Part shown: positions 34,810 to 43,896 of the stretch, one piece after another
Layout: each line of letters starts with the position of its first letter
How positions within the stretch are numbered: the stretch's first letter is position 1
Assembly (NCBI RefSeq): GCF_003112515.1
Contig: NZ_BEVZ01000002.1
Coordinates: forward strand, 682,001-746,000
Source of the DNA: Streptomyces fragilis
GTDB taxonomy: Bacteria; Actinomycetota; Actinomycetes; Streptomycetales; Streptomycetaceae
Reading direction: 5' to 3'
Length of the DNA stretch: 64,000 nt
Program-made: the position numbers and the translations under genes
The notes under the pieces: model-generated
Seen by the model: the letters and a program-made list of their open reading frames with translations, nothing else
Database searches by the model: none
Told to the model about the DNA's origin: nothing

Positions 34810-36033
34810 ATGCTCAAGGCGGTACGGGTCATCGTGGCGCTGCTCCTGCTCCTGCTCCTGCTGGGCACGGCGCCGGCCCACGCGGTGGCGCCCGACCGCC
34901 GGGTGGAGAAGGAGAAATGGACCGGGACCTGGGCGGCCGCCGCCTCCGGCACCGCCCTGCCGCTGCCCGGCGCGTCCATCCGCAACGTGGTGCACACCAG
35001 CGTCGGCGGCACGGCGGCCCGGGTGCGCCTGTCCAACCGGCTCGGCATCCGCCCGCTCCACCTCGGCTCGGTCACGGTCGCGCTGCAGGAGCACGGTTAC
35101 TTCCCCCGCCCGGACGCCGTGCCCGGAACGATGCGGCGGGTCCTCTTCGACGGCCGGCCCACGGCCGTGGTGCCGCCCGGGCGGGAGATCGTCAGCGACC
35201 CGGTGCGGCTCGACGTGCCCGGCGACTCCGACCTGCTGGTCACGGTGTACACGCCGCTGGCCGACGGCCCGGCCACCTACCACCGGATCGCCAAGCAGAC
35301 CAACTTCCTGGCGCACGGCGCCGACCACACCGCCGACGTGGGCGGCGCCGCCTACACCTCGACGATCCGCTCCTGGTACTACGTCACCGGGGTGGACGTG
35401 CGCACCGCCCGCGCGGCGGGCAGCGTGGTGGCGCTCGGGGACAGCCTGACCGACGGGGTGGGCACCACCCCCGACAGCAACAGCCGCTGGCCCGACCGGC
35501 TCGCCGACCGGATCGCCGCGCTGCCCCCGCGGCACCGGCTGGGAGTGCTGAACGCGGGGATCTCCGGCAACCGCATCCTCAACGACCGCTCCGGGCCGAG
35601 CGCGCTCGAGCGGTTCGACGCCGACGTCCTGCGGCGCAGCGGGGTGCGGACGGTGATCGTGCTGGAGGGCATCAACGACGTGATGACCGACGCGGCCGGC
35701 GACGACGGGGTCAAGGCCTTCGAGAAGGCCTACCGCACCCTCGCGAAGAAGGCGCACGCCAAGGGCATCCGGGTCGTCGGAGCCACCCTCACGCCGTACC
35801 GGGGGCATCTGGCCTACACCCCACGGCGGGAGGCGCTGCGGCGGCAGGTCAACCGCTTCATCCGGCAGGAGGCGCCGTTCGACGCGGTGGTCGACTTCGA
35901 CGCGGCGGTACGGGACCCCGAGCGGCCCGACCGGATCCGGTCCGCCTTCGACCCGGGCGACCACCTGCACTTCAACGACGCCGGCATGAAGGCGCTGGCC
36001 AGGGCGGTCGACCTCGGGCAGCTCACCGGCTGA
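34810..36033 (+). CDS. Secreted SGNH/GDSL hydrolase
   Basis: A 407-residue exported esterase. A signal peptide with a leucine-only core (residues 9-18) ends in AHA. After an approximately 170-residue beta-rich N-terminal region comes the SGNH domain: block I VALGDSLTDGVG holds the nucleophile Ser, block II GISGNRIL the Gly, block III VLEGINDV the Asn, and block V DHLHFNDAG the Asp-x2-His. It probably acts on polysaccharide esters or lipids outside the cell. It stands alone between the rsgA terminator and the convergent DUF456 gene. Confidence 0.9.
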   Translation: MLKAVRVIVALLLLLLLLGTAPAHAVAPDRRVEKEKWTGTWAAAASGTALPLPGASIRNVVHTSVGGTAARVRLSNRLGIRPLHLGSVTVALQEHGYFPRPDAVPGTMRRVLFDGRPTAVVPPGREIVSDPVRLDVPGDSDLLVTVYTPLADGPATYHRIAKQTNFLAHGADHTADVGGAAYTSTIRSWYYVTGVDVRTARAAGSVVALGDSLTDGVGTTPDSNSRWPDRLADRIAALPPRHRLGVLNAGISGNRILNDRSGPSALERFDADVLRRSGVRTVIVLEGINDVMTDAAGDDGVKAFEKAYRTLAKKAHAKGIRVVGATLTPYRGHLAYTPRREALRRQVNRFIRQEAPFDAVVDFDAAVRDPERPDRIRSAFDPGDHLHFNDAGMKALARAVDLGQLTG

Positions 36034-36078
36034 CCGGTGGCCCGTCGGGTGCGCGGAGCGGCGCGCCCGGCCGGTGTT

Positions 36079-36573
36079 TCAGCGCAGGAGCACGGTCAGG
36101 AGCCAGGCGCCGAGGATCAGGAGCGCCGCGTAGAGCTCCACCAGCAGCGCCGTGCCGCCGGAACGCATCATGCCGCGCACCGCCGCCCTCGCCTCGCGCG
36201 GGCGGCGGCCCTCGTGCAGGCGCTCGTGCAGGTAGAGGCCGGCCAGGAAACCCGGGACGGCGCCGACGACGGGCAGCAGGAAGAAGCCGAGGAACGCCCC
36301 GAGACCGGCGTAGCCGCGCGGGCCGGGGCGGCGGGCCAGGTCGGTGGTGCGGGAGGCGTGCCGGGGGGTGAACTGGGCGCGCAGCAGCCCGGCGAGCAGC
36401 AACAGGAGCGTCGCGCCCACCAGGACCGCCCAGGCGGTCGGGCGCGGGTCGTTCAGCGCCCACCACAGGACACCGGCCCACACGAGCCAGGACCCGGGCA
36501 CCCCGGGGGTCAGTACTCCGCACAGGCCGAGCACGATGATCACCCCGGCCAGCAGGAGTTCCCACGCTCCCAT
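36079..36573 (-). CDS. DUF456 membrane protein
   Basis: A 164-residue protein with four to five hydrophobic segments, fitting the DUF456 family: the first two helices (LLLAGVIIVLGLCGVLTPGVPGSWLVW) are joined by a GVLTPGVPGS loop, and LGAFLGFFLLPVVGAVPGFLAG is the glycine-rich centre. Function unknown. ATG at 36573 has GGAGG almost touching it (one base), so translation may be poor or the real start may be slightly different. It is divergent from the PP2C-like gene. Confidence 0.8.
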   Translation of the reverse strand: MGAWELLLAGVIIVLGLCGVLTPGVPGSWLVWAGVLWWALNDPRPTAWAVLVGATLLLLLAGLLRAQFTPRHASRTTDLARRPGPRGYAGLGAFLGFFLLPVVGAVPGFLAGLYLHERLHEGRRPREARAAVRGMMRSGGTALLVELYAALLILGAWLLTVLLR

Positions 36574-36750
36574 TCCTCCAGGGTGCCCGAGGAGGAGCAC
36601 GGGCGCAGGGTTCGGCGTGGCCGGAGTTTCCCGGCGGCTTCGGCCGGTTGTTCGGGTTGCCGTCCGGTCGTGTGTTCTCGGCGGGCGCCCCACCCGAACG
36701 CCGCCGCGATGCACGGTTTCAGACGGCTTGCGCGGTCGAAGATTAGGAGC

Positions 36751-39222
36751 ATGAGCCAACAGGGGGAGACGCCCACCGGCCGCCGGGACCAGGACGAGCG
36801 TGAGCACGAGGACGACTGGTGGGGCCAGTTGTACGACGGGGCCACCGGCGACACGGGCCCGTCGGCGGCCCCCGACTCGCTGGACGACAGGTTCGCCTCC
36901 GTGGCCGGAACGGTGGGCGGGGGCGGCGCCCCCACGGACGGCCGCGCGGTCCCCTCGCCCCGGCCGGAGCCGGGTGCGCCGGGTCCTTCCGCGCCGCCTG
37001 CCGGCACGGCGTGGGACGCCTCGGACGGCGGCTTCCCCGCGGGGCCGCAGGGCGGGGCCGAGCCGACGATCGGCGACGACTGGTTCGCCGCGGCCGACCG
37101 AAGCCGGGGCGCAGGGGCCCGACCCCGACCCGGGGGCGCACCCGAGGCCCCGGACGCGGACGCGGGCCCGGCCGCGAACCGGACCCCGGCCCGCGGCCCG
37201 GCCTCGGACGCCGGTCCTGCCTCGGACGCCGGTCCTGCCTCGGGCCCCGGTCCGGCCTCGGACGCCGGTCCGGCCTCGGACGCCGGTCCGGCCTCGGACG
37301 CCGGTCCGGCCTCGGACGCCGGTCCGGCCTCGGACGCCGGTCCGGCCTCGGGCCCCGGTCCGGCCTCGGACGCCGGTCCGGCCTCGGACGCCGGTCCGGC
37401 CTCGGACGCCGGTCCGGCCTCGGGCCCCGCTCCGGCCTCGGACGCCGGTCCGGCTGCCGCCCGGGCCTCGGACCCGGCTCGGGCCTCGGGCTCCGGTCCG
37501 GCCTCGGACGCCGGTCCGGCCTCGGACCCCGGTCGGAACCCGGCTGCGGTCCCGGAGTTCGGGCAGGAACCAGTTGCGGAGCCCGGTCCGAACCTGGAGC
37601 GGGACCCGGACGTGGGTCTGGACTGGGATCCCGACCTGGACCTGGATTTGGATCTGGATCCGGACCTGGAGCGGCTGGACGGCCCGGTGCGCGAGCCCGG
37701 GGGCCCCGGCTCCACCGCCGGGCAGCCGCGGAACGGGGCCGAAGGCACAGCCTCCCGTGACGGCACGGCTCCCGACACCGTGGACGGCGGCACCAGGCGC
37801 GGCACCGGTGACCCGGCCGTGTCCGGCGAACGGCCGTCGGGCGGCGCCGGCCGCGGCGCGAACAGGGAACAGCTGGAGGGCACGATTGATCGGCCCGCGG
37901 CACGCCCTGCAGAGAGCGTGGGTGACGCGGCCGGAGTTCGTCCTGAGGCGGGTGCGGGCGACCGTGCCGGGGAAGGCCCCGCGCGAGGTGCGGGCGACCG
38001 TGCCGGGAAAGGCCCCGCGCGAGGTGCGGGCGACCGTGCCGGGGTGCGCCCCGGCGAGGGCGCCGGCGGTCGGGCCGCGACGACGGGTGCGCGGAACGCC
38101 GCGGGTGCTCGCGACGCCGACGTGCCCTCGCGAGGGGACACCGCGACCCCCGGGCGCCGCGCCGCCGCGCCGGCGGAGGGTGACCGGGGGGACGCCGCCG
38201 GGCCCGGGCGCCGCACCGCCACGCGGCCCGGGCCGTTCCGGGAGGACGCCCCGTTACCGCCCGACCGGGAGACGCTGGACCTCGGTGGCGGGGCGGGCCG
38301 GGACGTGGCGTACGTGGGCGACGAACCGCCCGGCTACGACGCCGAGCCCACCTCGCTGCCGATGGCGGACCCCGCCGCCCTGGAGGACCTGGTCCCCGAC
38401 AGCGTGCTGGACGGCGCCCGGCACGGCGGGCTGACCCTGCGCGCCGCCTCGGTGCGCGGGGACTCGGCCCGCTACCGGGGCGAGGTACGCCGGGACGCGC
38501 TGCTGACCGCCCGGTTCGGGGTGGGCGACCGCGCGCTGGTGCTGGTCGCCGTCGCCACCGGCGCCCGCGCCACCCCCACCGGGCAGCGGGCCGCCACCGC
38601 GGCGTGCCGCTGGATCGCCCAGGCCGTCGGTCGCAGCGCCGCCCGCCTCGCCGAGGACGTGCGCGAGGGCCGCCGCGCCGACCTCAGGGCGGGACTGCAG
38701 CGGCTCACCGACCGCAGCCTCGGCCGTCTGCGGGCCACCGCACGGGTTGAGGGGTGGAGCACCGGCGGCGACGAGGCGACGCTGCGCTGCCTGCTGCTGC
38801 CGGCGGACCCCGACTGCCGCATCCGGGTGTTCTTCGGCGTCGGTGACGGCGGCCTGTACCGGCTGCGCGACGGCGACTGGCAGGACCTCGAGCCCCGGCC
38901 GGCCGGCCCCGCCGCGAAACCGGGCGAGCTGACCCTGGACCTCGGCATCACCACGCCGCCGAGCCCTTACGAGCCCGCGCCCGAGCCGCCCCGCGAACCG
39001 TTCCGGTTCCGCACCTGCGTCGCCCGGCCGGGGGACCGGCTGCTGATGTGCGCGGCCGGCCTGTCCGACCCGCTCGGCGGGGAGCCCGCGCTCCTCGCCC
39101 ACCTGGGCCGGAGGTGGGCCGCGCCGGAACCGCCCGGGCTCGCCGGTTTCCTGGCGGACGTGCAGGTGCGGGTGAAGGGTTACGCCGACGACCGTACGGC
39201 GGCGGCCGTCTGGGAGGCGTGA
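36751..39222 (+). CDS. PP2C-like protein with long repeat-rich N-terminus (TTA codon)
   Basis: An 823-residue protein. Residues 1-520 are low-complexity and probably disordered: an acidic head, a run of GPASDA hexapeptides (about 149-232), an acidic DLDLDLD stretch near 300, and a second repeat of 12 residues near 401-431. The C-terminal 270 residues form a PP2C-like phosphatase domain (LTLRAASVRGDSARYRG, then GDRALVLVAVATGA and VFFGVGDGGLYRLRDG); several metal Asp residues are missing, so it may not be an active phosphatase. A TTA codon at 38254-38256 (residue 502) makes it a predicted bldA target. TAGGAG sits before the ATG at 36751; upstream frames are shadows. Confidence 0.75.
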   Translation: MSQQGETPTGRRDQDEREHEDDWWGQLYDGATGDTGPSAAPDSLDDRFASVAGTVGGGGAPTDGRAVPSPRPEPGAPGPSAPPAGTAWDASDGGFPAGPQGGAEPTIGDDWFAAADRSRGAGARPRPGGAPEAPDADAGPAANRTPARGPASDAGPASDAGPASGPGPASDAGPASDAGPASDAGPASDAGPASDAGPASGPGPASDAGPASDAGPASDAGPASGPAPASDAGPAAARASDPARASGSGPASDAGPASDPGRNPAAVPEFGQEPVAEPGPNLERDPDVGLDWDPDLDLDLDLDPDLERLDGPVREPGGPGSTAGQPRNGAEGTASRDGTAPDTVDGGTRRGTGDPAVSGERPSGGAGRGANREQLEGTIDRPAARPAESVGDAAGVRPEAGAGDRAGEGPARGAGDRAGKGPARGAGDRAGVRPGEGAGGRAATTGARNAAGARDADVPSRGDTATPGRRAAAPAEGDRGDAAGPGRRTATRPGPFREDAPLPPDRETLDLGGGAGRDVAYVGDEPPGYDAEPTSLPMADPAALEDLVPDSVLDGARHGGLTLRAASVRGDSARYRGEVRRDALLTARFGVGDRALVLVAVATGARATPTGQRAATAACRWIAQAVGRSAARLAEDVREGRRADLRAGLQRLTDRSLGRLRATARVEGWSTGGDEATLRCLLLPADPDCRIRVFFGVGDGGLYRLRDGDWQDLEPRPAGPAAKPGELTLDLGITTPPSPYEPAPEPPREPFRFRTCVARPGDRLLMCAAGLSDPLGGEPALLAHLGRRWAAPEPPGLAGFLADVQVRVKGYADDRTAAAVWEA
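37195..37446 (+). repeat. 14 tandem 18-bp repeats inside the PP2C-like gene
   Basis: Fourteen consecutive 18-base units encode GPASDA or GPASGP (one APASDA), with unit 1 at 37195. Degenerate units continue to about 37535. Units are nearly identical in DNA, so copy number probably varies between strains. Confidence 0.9.
37951..38044 (+). repeat. 36-bp tandem repeat, 2.6 copies, inside the PP2C-like gene
   Basis: Units at 37951-37986 and 37987-38022 differ at one base; a partial third runs to 38044. They encode a repeated GAGDRAG-GPAR-type 12-mer in the disordered part of the protein. Confidence 0.85.
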
Positions 39223-39314
39223 TCGCGCCCCGCGTGGATTGATGGTCCCAAGAACGGGGACACGAGCGGTCCGGACACGGATCGTGAGCACGCAGCGAAG
39301 GGGCACGCGGACCC

Positions 39315-41057
39315 ATGGCCAAGCAGAACGTCGCCGAGCAGTTCGTCGACATCCTCACCCGCGCGGGCGTGCGGCGGATGTACGGGGTGGTCGGGGACAG
39401 CCTCAACCCCGTCGTCGACGCCGTACGCCGCCACAAGGGCATCGACTGGGTGCACGTACGGCACGAGGAGGCCGCCGCCTTCGCGGCCGGCGCCGAGGCT
39501 CAGGTCACCGGGCAGCTGACCGCCTGCGCCGGCTCCTGCGGCCCCGGCAACCTGCACCTGATCAACGGCCTGTACGACGCGCACCGCTCCATGGCCCCCG
39601 TGCTCGCGCTCGCCTCGCACATCCCCTCCTCGGAGATCGGGCTCGGCTTCTTCCAGGAGACCCACCCCGACCGGCTGTTCCGCGACTGCAGCCACTACAG
39701 CGAGATGATCTCCAGCCCGTCGCAGATGCCGAGGCTGCTCAACACCGCGATCCAGCACGCGGTGGGACGCTCCGGCGTCAGCGTCGTCACCCTGCCCGGC
39801 GACATCGCCGACGAGCCGGCCCCCGAGGGCGCCTACGACACCGCGCTGGTCACCAGCCGTCCCTCGGTCCGCCCCGGGGACGCCGAACTCGACGCGCTGG
39901 TCGAGATGATCAACAAGGCCGGCAAGGTCACCCTGTTCTGCGGCGCCGGCTGCAAGGACGCCCACCAGGAGGTGATGCGGCTCGCCGAGCTGATCAAGTC
40001 GCCGGTCGGCCACGCCCTGCGGGGCAAGGAGTGGATCCAGTACGACAACCCTTACGACGTAGGCATGAGCGGCCTGCTCGGCTACGGCGCCGCCTACGAG
40101 GCCACCCACGAGTGCGACCTGCTGATCCTCCTCGGCACCGACTTCCCCTACAACGCCTTCCTCCCCGACGACGTGCAGATCGCCCAGGTCGACGTGCGCC
40201 CCGAGCACCTCGGACGGCGCTCCCGGCTCGACCTGGCGGTGTGGGGCGACGTCAAGGAGACGCTGAAGTGCCTGATCCCCCGGGTGCAGGAGAAGACGAA
40301 CCGCCGCTTCCTCGACAAGATGCTGAAGAAGCACGCCGACGCGCTGGAGGGCGTGGTCAAGGCCTACACCCGCAAGGTGGAGAAGCACGTCCCGATCCAC
40401 CCCGAGTACGTGGCCGCGGTGCTCGACGACATGGCCGACGACGACGCGGTGTTCACCGTCGACACCGGCATGTGCAACGTCTGGGCGGCGCGCTACATCA
40501 CCCCCAACGGGCGCCGCCGGGTGATCGGTTCGTTCTCCCACGGTTCGATGGCCAACGCGCTGCCGATGGCGATCGGCGCGCAGTTCACCGACCGGCGCCG
40601 CCAGGTCGTCTCGATGTCCGGCGACGGCGGATTCGCCATGCTGATGGGGGAGTTCCTCACCCTCGTCCAGTACGACCTGCCGGTGAAGGTGGTCCTGTTC
40701 AACAACTCCTCGCTGGGCATGGTCGAGCTGGAGATGCTGGTGGCCGGCCTGCCCTCGCACGGCACCGCCAACACCAACCCGGATTTCGCCGCCGTCGCCG
40801 AGGCCTGCGGAGCGTTCGGCGTGCGCGTGGAGAAGCCCAAGGACCTGCCGGGCGCGCTCAAGGCGGCGTTCCGGCACAAGGGGCCCGCCCTGGTCGACGT
40901 GGTGACCGACCCGAACGCGCTGTCCATCCCGCCGAAGATCAAGAAGGACATGGTGACGGGCTTCGCGCTCTCCGCCTCCAAGGTGGTGCTCGACGGAGGC
41001 GTGGGGCGGATGCTGCAGATGGCGCGCTCCAACCTGCGCAACGTGCCGCGCCCCTGA
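39315..41057 (+). CDS. poxB: Pyruvate oxidase/dehydrogenase (quinone), ThDP-dependent
   Basis: A 580-residue ThDP enzyme of the acetolactate synthase / pyruvate oxidase superfamily, best matching PoxB, which decarboxylates pyruvate to acetate with electrons passed to the membrane quinone pool. ThDP motifs are the N-terminal Glu in VRHEEAAAFAAGAEAQ, and the GDGGFAMLMGE ... NNSSLGMVELE cofactor site (GDG-x-NN). FAD is expected to bind the middle domain. The C-terminal segment resembles the amphipathic membrane-binding tail of PoxB (VVLDGGVGRMLQMARSNL). The ribosome site is weak. It sits between two TTA-containing genes. Confidence 0.88.
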   Translation: MAKQNVAEQFVDILTRAGVRRMYGVVGDSLNPVVDAVRRHKGIDWVHVRHEEAAAFAAGAEAQVTGQLTACAGSCGPGNLHLINGLYDAHRSMAPVLALASHIPSSEIGLGFFQETHPDRLFRDCSHYSEMISSPSQMPRLLNTAIQHAVGRSGVSVVTLPGDIADEPAPEGAYDTALVTSRPSVRPGDAELDALVEMINKAGKVTLFCGAGCKDAHQEVMRLAELIKSPVGHALRGKEWIQYDNPYDVGMSGLLGYGAAYEATHECDLLILLGTDFPYNAFLPDDVQIAQVDVRPEHLGRRSRLDLAVWGDVKETLKCLIPRVQEKTNRRFLDKMLKKHADALEGVVKAYTRKVEKHVPIHPEYVAAVLDDMADDDAVFTVDTGMCNVWAARYITPNGRRRVIGSFSHGSMANALPMAIGAQFTDRRRQVVSMSGDGGFAMLMGEFLTLVQYDLPVKVVLFNNSSLGMVELEMLVAGLPSHGTANTNPDFAAVAEACGAFGVRVEKPKDLPGALKAAFRHKGPALVDVVTDPNALSIPPKIKKDMVTGFALSASKVVLDGGVGRMLQMARSNLRNVPRP

Positions 41058-41190
41058 GCGATTCCGGCGGTCGCCCCGTCCTCGTCCGGCCTCCCACCGG
41101 AACGGGATGAGTGCCGCGTTCCGGACGCGGGCATGCATCTCGTGAGCGCGTTCGAGAAAGGGATGCGCGATTCGGCGTGAACGGGGGGTC

Positions 41191-41733
41191 ATGAAGAGGC
41201 AGGCAACAGAGGCGGGCGTCTCCGCCGTCGCCGACGCGGCGGAGCCGTCCACCGGACCGGGCGTGCCACCGCAGTCGCCGGCCACCGAGCGGCCCGGCCG
41301 CCGCATGGGCAGGCCCCGGCTCAGGCAGCGCCTGCGCCGGGCGGACCTGGCCGCCGTGCCACGGGCGCGACGCGCGTTACGGGAGCTGGTGCGGTGCGAG
41401 GGGCCGGACCGCCGGCTGGACGCGGACCTGCTGGACACGGCGGAGCTGCTCACCACCGAACTGGTCACCAACGCCCTGGTGCACACCGGGCACGGCGCGG
41501 TCCTCAAGGTGACGGTCACCGGACGACGGCTCAGGGTCGAGGTACGGGACTTCGTCCGCAGCCGCCCCCCGCGGCTGCCGGCGGGCGAGGAGGCCGACGA
41601 CGACGCCACCGGCGGCAGGGGCCTCCTGCTGGTGGCCACCCTCGCCGACGCCTGGGGGGTGCGCGCTCACGCCCTCGGCAAATCCGTGTGGTTCGAGCTG
41701 GCCTGCGCCAGCGCCGGACCGGTCCGGGCCTGA
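41191..41733 (+). CDS. ATP-binding anti-sigma-type regulator (TTA codon)
   Basis: A 180-residue protein with a GHKL-type HATPase domain as in RsbW/SpoIIAB-like serine kinases. The N box is ELVTNALVHTG, the G1 region VEVRDF and the G2 region GGRGLLLV. The first 60 residues are a basic/Pro-rich extension. Streptomyces have many such single-domain regulators, usually controlling sigma-factor antagonists. A TTA codon at 41377-41379 (residue 63, just before the ATPase domain) predicts bldA dependence, hence late expression. ATG at 41191 has GGGGGG upstream. No anti-anti-sigma gene is adjacent. Confidence 0.83.
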   Translation: MKRQATEAGVSAVADAAEPSTGPGVPPQSPATERPGRRMGRPRLRQRLRRADLAAVPRARRALRELVRCEGPDRRLDADLLDTAELLTTELVTNALVHTGHGAVLKVTVTGRRLRVEVRDFVRSRPPRLPAGEEADDDATGGRGLLLVATLADAWGVRAHALGKSVWFELACASAGPVRA

Positions 41734-41755
41734 CGGAGGGGCGGGCGGCGCCGGG

Positions 41756-42745
41756 TCAGCCGAACTGCTGCTCCAGGTCCTTCAGTTTGCGCTCCAGGGT
41801 GTCCAACTGGCGCAGGGCCATGGTGTCCTCCTCCGGGGCGGGCAGCGAGGGGCGGCTGCGCAGCGGCAGCTGCTCGGGCTCCGCGGAGACGGAGGCGCCG
41901 TCGGCGCGCTCGAGCTCCACCTGGGGCGCCGCCCGCTCGGTCAGCGCGGCCGGAGCGTGCCCGCGGCTCACCGCCTTGAGGTGCGCCCGCTCCACCCGCT
42001 TCTGCTCCCTGCGCCGCCGCCGCGACTGCTCCCGCAGCCTCCTGTCCTCGCGGACCTCCTCCACCGCCTCGTCCAGGCTCCGCACGCCCTCCAGCAGCAT
42101 CAGCGACCAGGCGCGGTAGGTCTCGCGCGGCGCGCGCAGCCACCGCACCGCCCGGATCTGCGGCAACGGCCGCGGAATCAGGCCCTGTTCGCGCAGGGCG
42201 GCGCGGCGGGTCTGCTTCAGCGCACGGTCGAAGAGGATCGCCGCGGACAACGACATGCCGGAGAAGAACTGCGGCGCGCCCGCGTGGCCCAGACCTCGCG
42301 GCGCGTGCACCCAGTTGAACCAGGCGGCCGCGCCCGCGAACAGCCACACCAGCATCCGGGAACCCAGCGCCGCGTCACCGTGGCTGGCCTCGCGCACCGC
42401 GAGGACCGAGCAGAACATCGCCGCCCCGTCGAGGCCGAACGGCACCAGGTACTCCCAGCCGCCGGACAGGCCGAGGTTCTGGCGGCCGAAGCCGACCAGG
42501 CCGTGGAAGGAGAGCGCCGCGGCCACCGCGGCGCAGCAGAACAGCAGGACGTACGACGCGGTGCCGTACACCGCCTCCTTGCGCCGCCGTCGCTCCTCGC
42601 TGCGCTCCCAGGAGTCGTCCGGGGATGCCGGGCCCACCGCCGACGCCTTGCGGCCACGCGCGAGCACCGCCACCGCGGCCAGCACGCCGAGGAGCAGTAC
42701 GGCGCCGGGAAGCAGCCAATTCAGCGAAACGTCGGTCAGTCTCAT
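41756..42745 (-). CDS. DUF2637 membrane protein
   Basis: A 329-residue protein with four hydrophobic helices (about residues 10-27, 62-82, 100-120, 127-145), then a long charged coiled-coil-like tail. The centre (SYVLLFCCAAVAAALSFHG and YLVPFGLDGAAMFCSVLAVREA) matches the DUF2637 family, whose other members include SpdB-type spread proteins of conjugative plasmids. No transfer genes are near, and the chromosomal copy is conserved among streptomycetes, so it is more likely a resident protein of unknown role. ATG at 42745 is chosen because it immediately precedes the first helix and has a GGGA site. Confidence 0.78.
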   Translation of the reverse strand: MRLTDVSLNWLLPGAVLLLGVLAAVAVLARGRKASAVGPASPDDSWERSEERRRRKEAVYGTASYVLLFCCAAVAAALSFHGLVGFGRQNLGLSGGWEYLVPFGLDGAAMFCSVLAVREASHGDAALGSRMLVWLFAGAAAWFNWVHAPRGLGHAGAPQFFSGMSLSAAILFDRALKQTRRAALREQGLIPRPLPQIRAVRWLRAPRETYRAWSLMLLEGVRSLDEAVEEVREDRRLREQSRRRRREQKRVERAHLKAVSRGHAPAALTERAAPQVELERADGASVSAEPEQLPLRSRPSLPAPEEDTMALRQLDTLERKLKDLEQQFG

Positions 42746-42983
42746 CGGTGTCCCTTGCGTCGGGCTTGGTGGCCTGGCTGGCGGCCATGTTGGCCCAACC
42801 GGCGACCGGCGTAAGGGGTTTCGGGGCAAGAGGAGCCGAGGGGGTGGCGGACCGCCCCGCGTTCGCGGTCCCGGGGTCGAACTGCCGTGCGCGGGAGCTG
42901 AGTTGTGTTCGAGAGGCAATCCCGCACACGGGTGGTGTGCGAGGCGGTCGCCTGACGGCGCCGGACGCAAATCCGACCAGATG

Positions 42984-43832
42984 TCAGGCCGCGGGCACCG
43001 CGGTCAGCTTGGCGATCCGCTCGGTGTCGCAGGTGCGCGGGCAGGTGACGCAGGTGCTGTTCTCCGCCAGCGTGTAGGCCAGGCAGCAGGTCACCCGGTC
43101 GCGGGTGGTGAGCGGGTCGCCGTCCGGCCCGGGCAGCTCCCGGAAGGCGGCCGCGCCGGGCAGCGGCAGGGTGGCGCCGGGCAGCATCCGGCCCAGCTCC
43201 TCCACGGCCCGCCGCTCCTCGCCGAGCAGGTTGCCGACGTACCACAGGCCCTCGACCATCTCGTCGGTCACCATGCCCCACAGCGACCGGCCGCGGCGCC
43301 GCATCCGCGGGCCGAAGACGTCCAGCACCGGACCCAGGTGCTCGGCGGCGGCGGCCCGCACCTCGGCGCGCAGGGCGTCCTCGTCGGGCACCACCCGGGC
43401 ACCGGGCAGGGCGGCCGCGGGGTCGCCCGGCAGGCAGGCGAAGGTCCGCGGCCGCACCACGATCCGTCCCGTCTCCAGGTGCACGGCCACGTCGTCCACG
43501 GAGAGTCGCGGCACCCGGCGGGAGAGGAAGGCGGGGATCGTGAAGAGGAGGCAGACCGGCCAGGCGTACCGGTGCAGGGCAAGGGAGGCGCCGACGTCCG
43601 GCCGCGGGGGCCTGCCGTAGTACTGCTCGACCATCGCCCCGTCCCGGGCGATCAGGCCGGCGACCTCGGGACCGTCCTCGGCGAAGCGGGCCGAGGCGGC
43701 CCACCCGGGCCCGGCGTCGGCGCGCTCGGTCGGCAGCGGCTCGCCGGGAGCGACTTCGGTCACGGTCAGGTGCGGGAAGGCGGACGCGAGACGGTCGTAC
43801 GCGTCCTGAAAAGCCGAGGTGACGAAGGGCAC
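42984..43832 (-). CDS. FhuF-like ferric siderophore reductase
   Basis: A 282-residue protein ending in the FhuF-type [2Fe-2S] signature: Cys249-Cys250-x10-Cys261-x2-Cys264, with another Cys268. The N-terminal about 230 residues match the FhuF/IucA-linked ferric reductase domain. Such enzymes strip iron from siderophores by reduction in the cytoplasm. The start lies 37 bases from an IdeR/DmdR1-type iron box, so it is very likely repressed by iron. No siderophore biosynthesis genes are close, so it may serve imported siderophores in general. Confidence 0.85.
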   Translation of the reverse strand: MPFVTSAFQDAYDRLASAFPHLTVTEVAPGEPLPTERADAGPGWAASARFAEDGPEVAGLIARDGAMVEQYYGRPPRPDVGASLALHRYAWPVCLLFTIPAFLSRRVPRLSVDDVAVHLETGRIVVRPRTFACLPGDPAAALPGARVVPDEDALRAEVRAAAAEHLGPVLDVFGPRMRRRGRSLWGMVTDEMVEGLWYVGNLLGEERRAVEELGRMLPGATLPLPGAAAFRELPGPDGDPLTTRDRVTCCLAYTLAENSTCVTCPRTCDTERIAKLTAVPAA

Positions 43833-43866
43833 GACGGACTCCCGTTCCCGTGAGCGTGATCAAGCG

Positions 43867-43896
43867 TTGACAGGTAAGCCTTACCTTACTCATAGA
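43867..43896 (+). promoter_or_regulatory. Candidate promoter for the GntR gene
   Basis: TTGACA at 43867-43872 and CATAGA at 43891-43896 have an 18-base spacer, a good sigma-70-type match reading towards the GntR gene at 43994. The iron box lies across it. Confidence 0.55.
43870..43888. promoter_or_regulatory. Iron box (IdeR/DmdR1/DtxR-type operator)
   Basis: In minus-strand orientation the 19 bases match the consensus TTAGGTTAGGCTCACCTAA at 14 positions, keeping the AGG-x-x-AGGC core. It lies 37 bases upstream of the FhuF-like gene and over the candidate promoter of the GntR gene. Confidence 0.75.

Noticed and set aside
37195..37535. Possible CRISPR array
   Set aside because: The units are adjoining 18-bp copies with no unique spacers and lie in a coding frame.
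36540..38222. Minus-strand open frame through the repeat region, rich in EAGPAS repeats
   Set aside because: It mirrors the 18-bp repeats of the PP2C-like gene, whose plus-strand frame has a ribosome site and a recognisable C-terminal domain. All frames stay open in this repeat.
41756..42745. DUF2637 gene as part of an integrated conjugative element
   Set aside because: There are no tra, rep, integrase or att-like sequences nearby, and the surrounding genes look resident.
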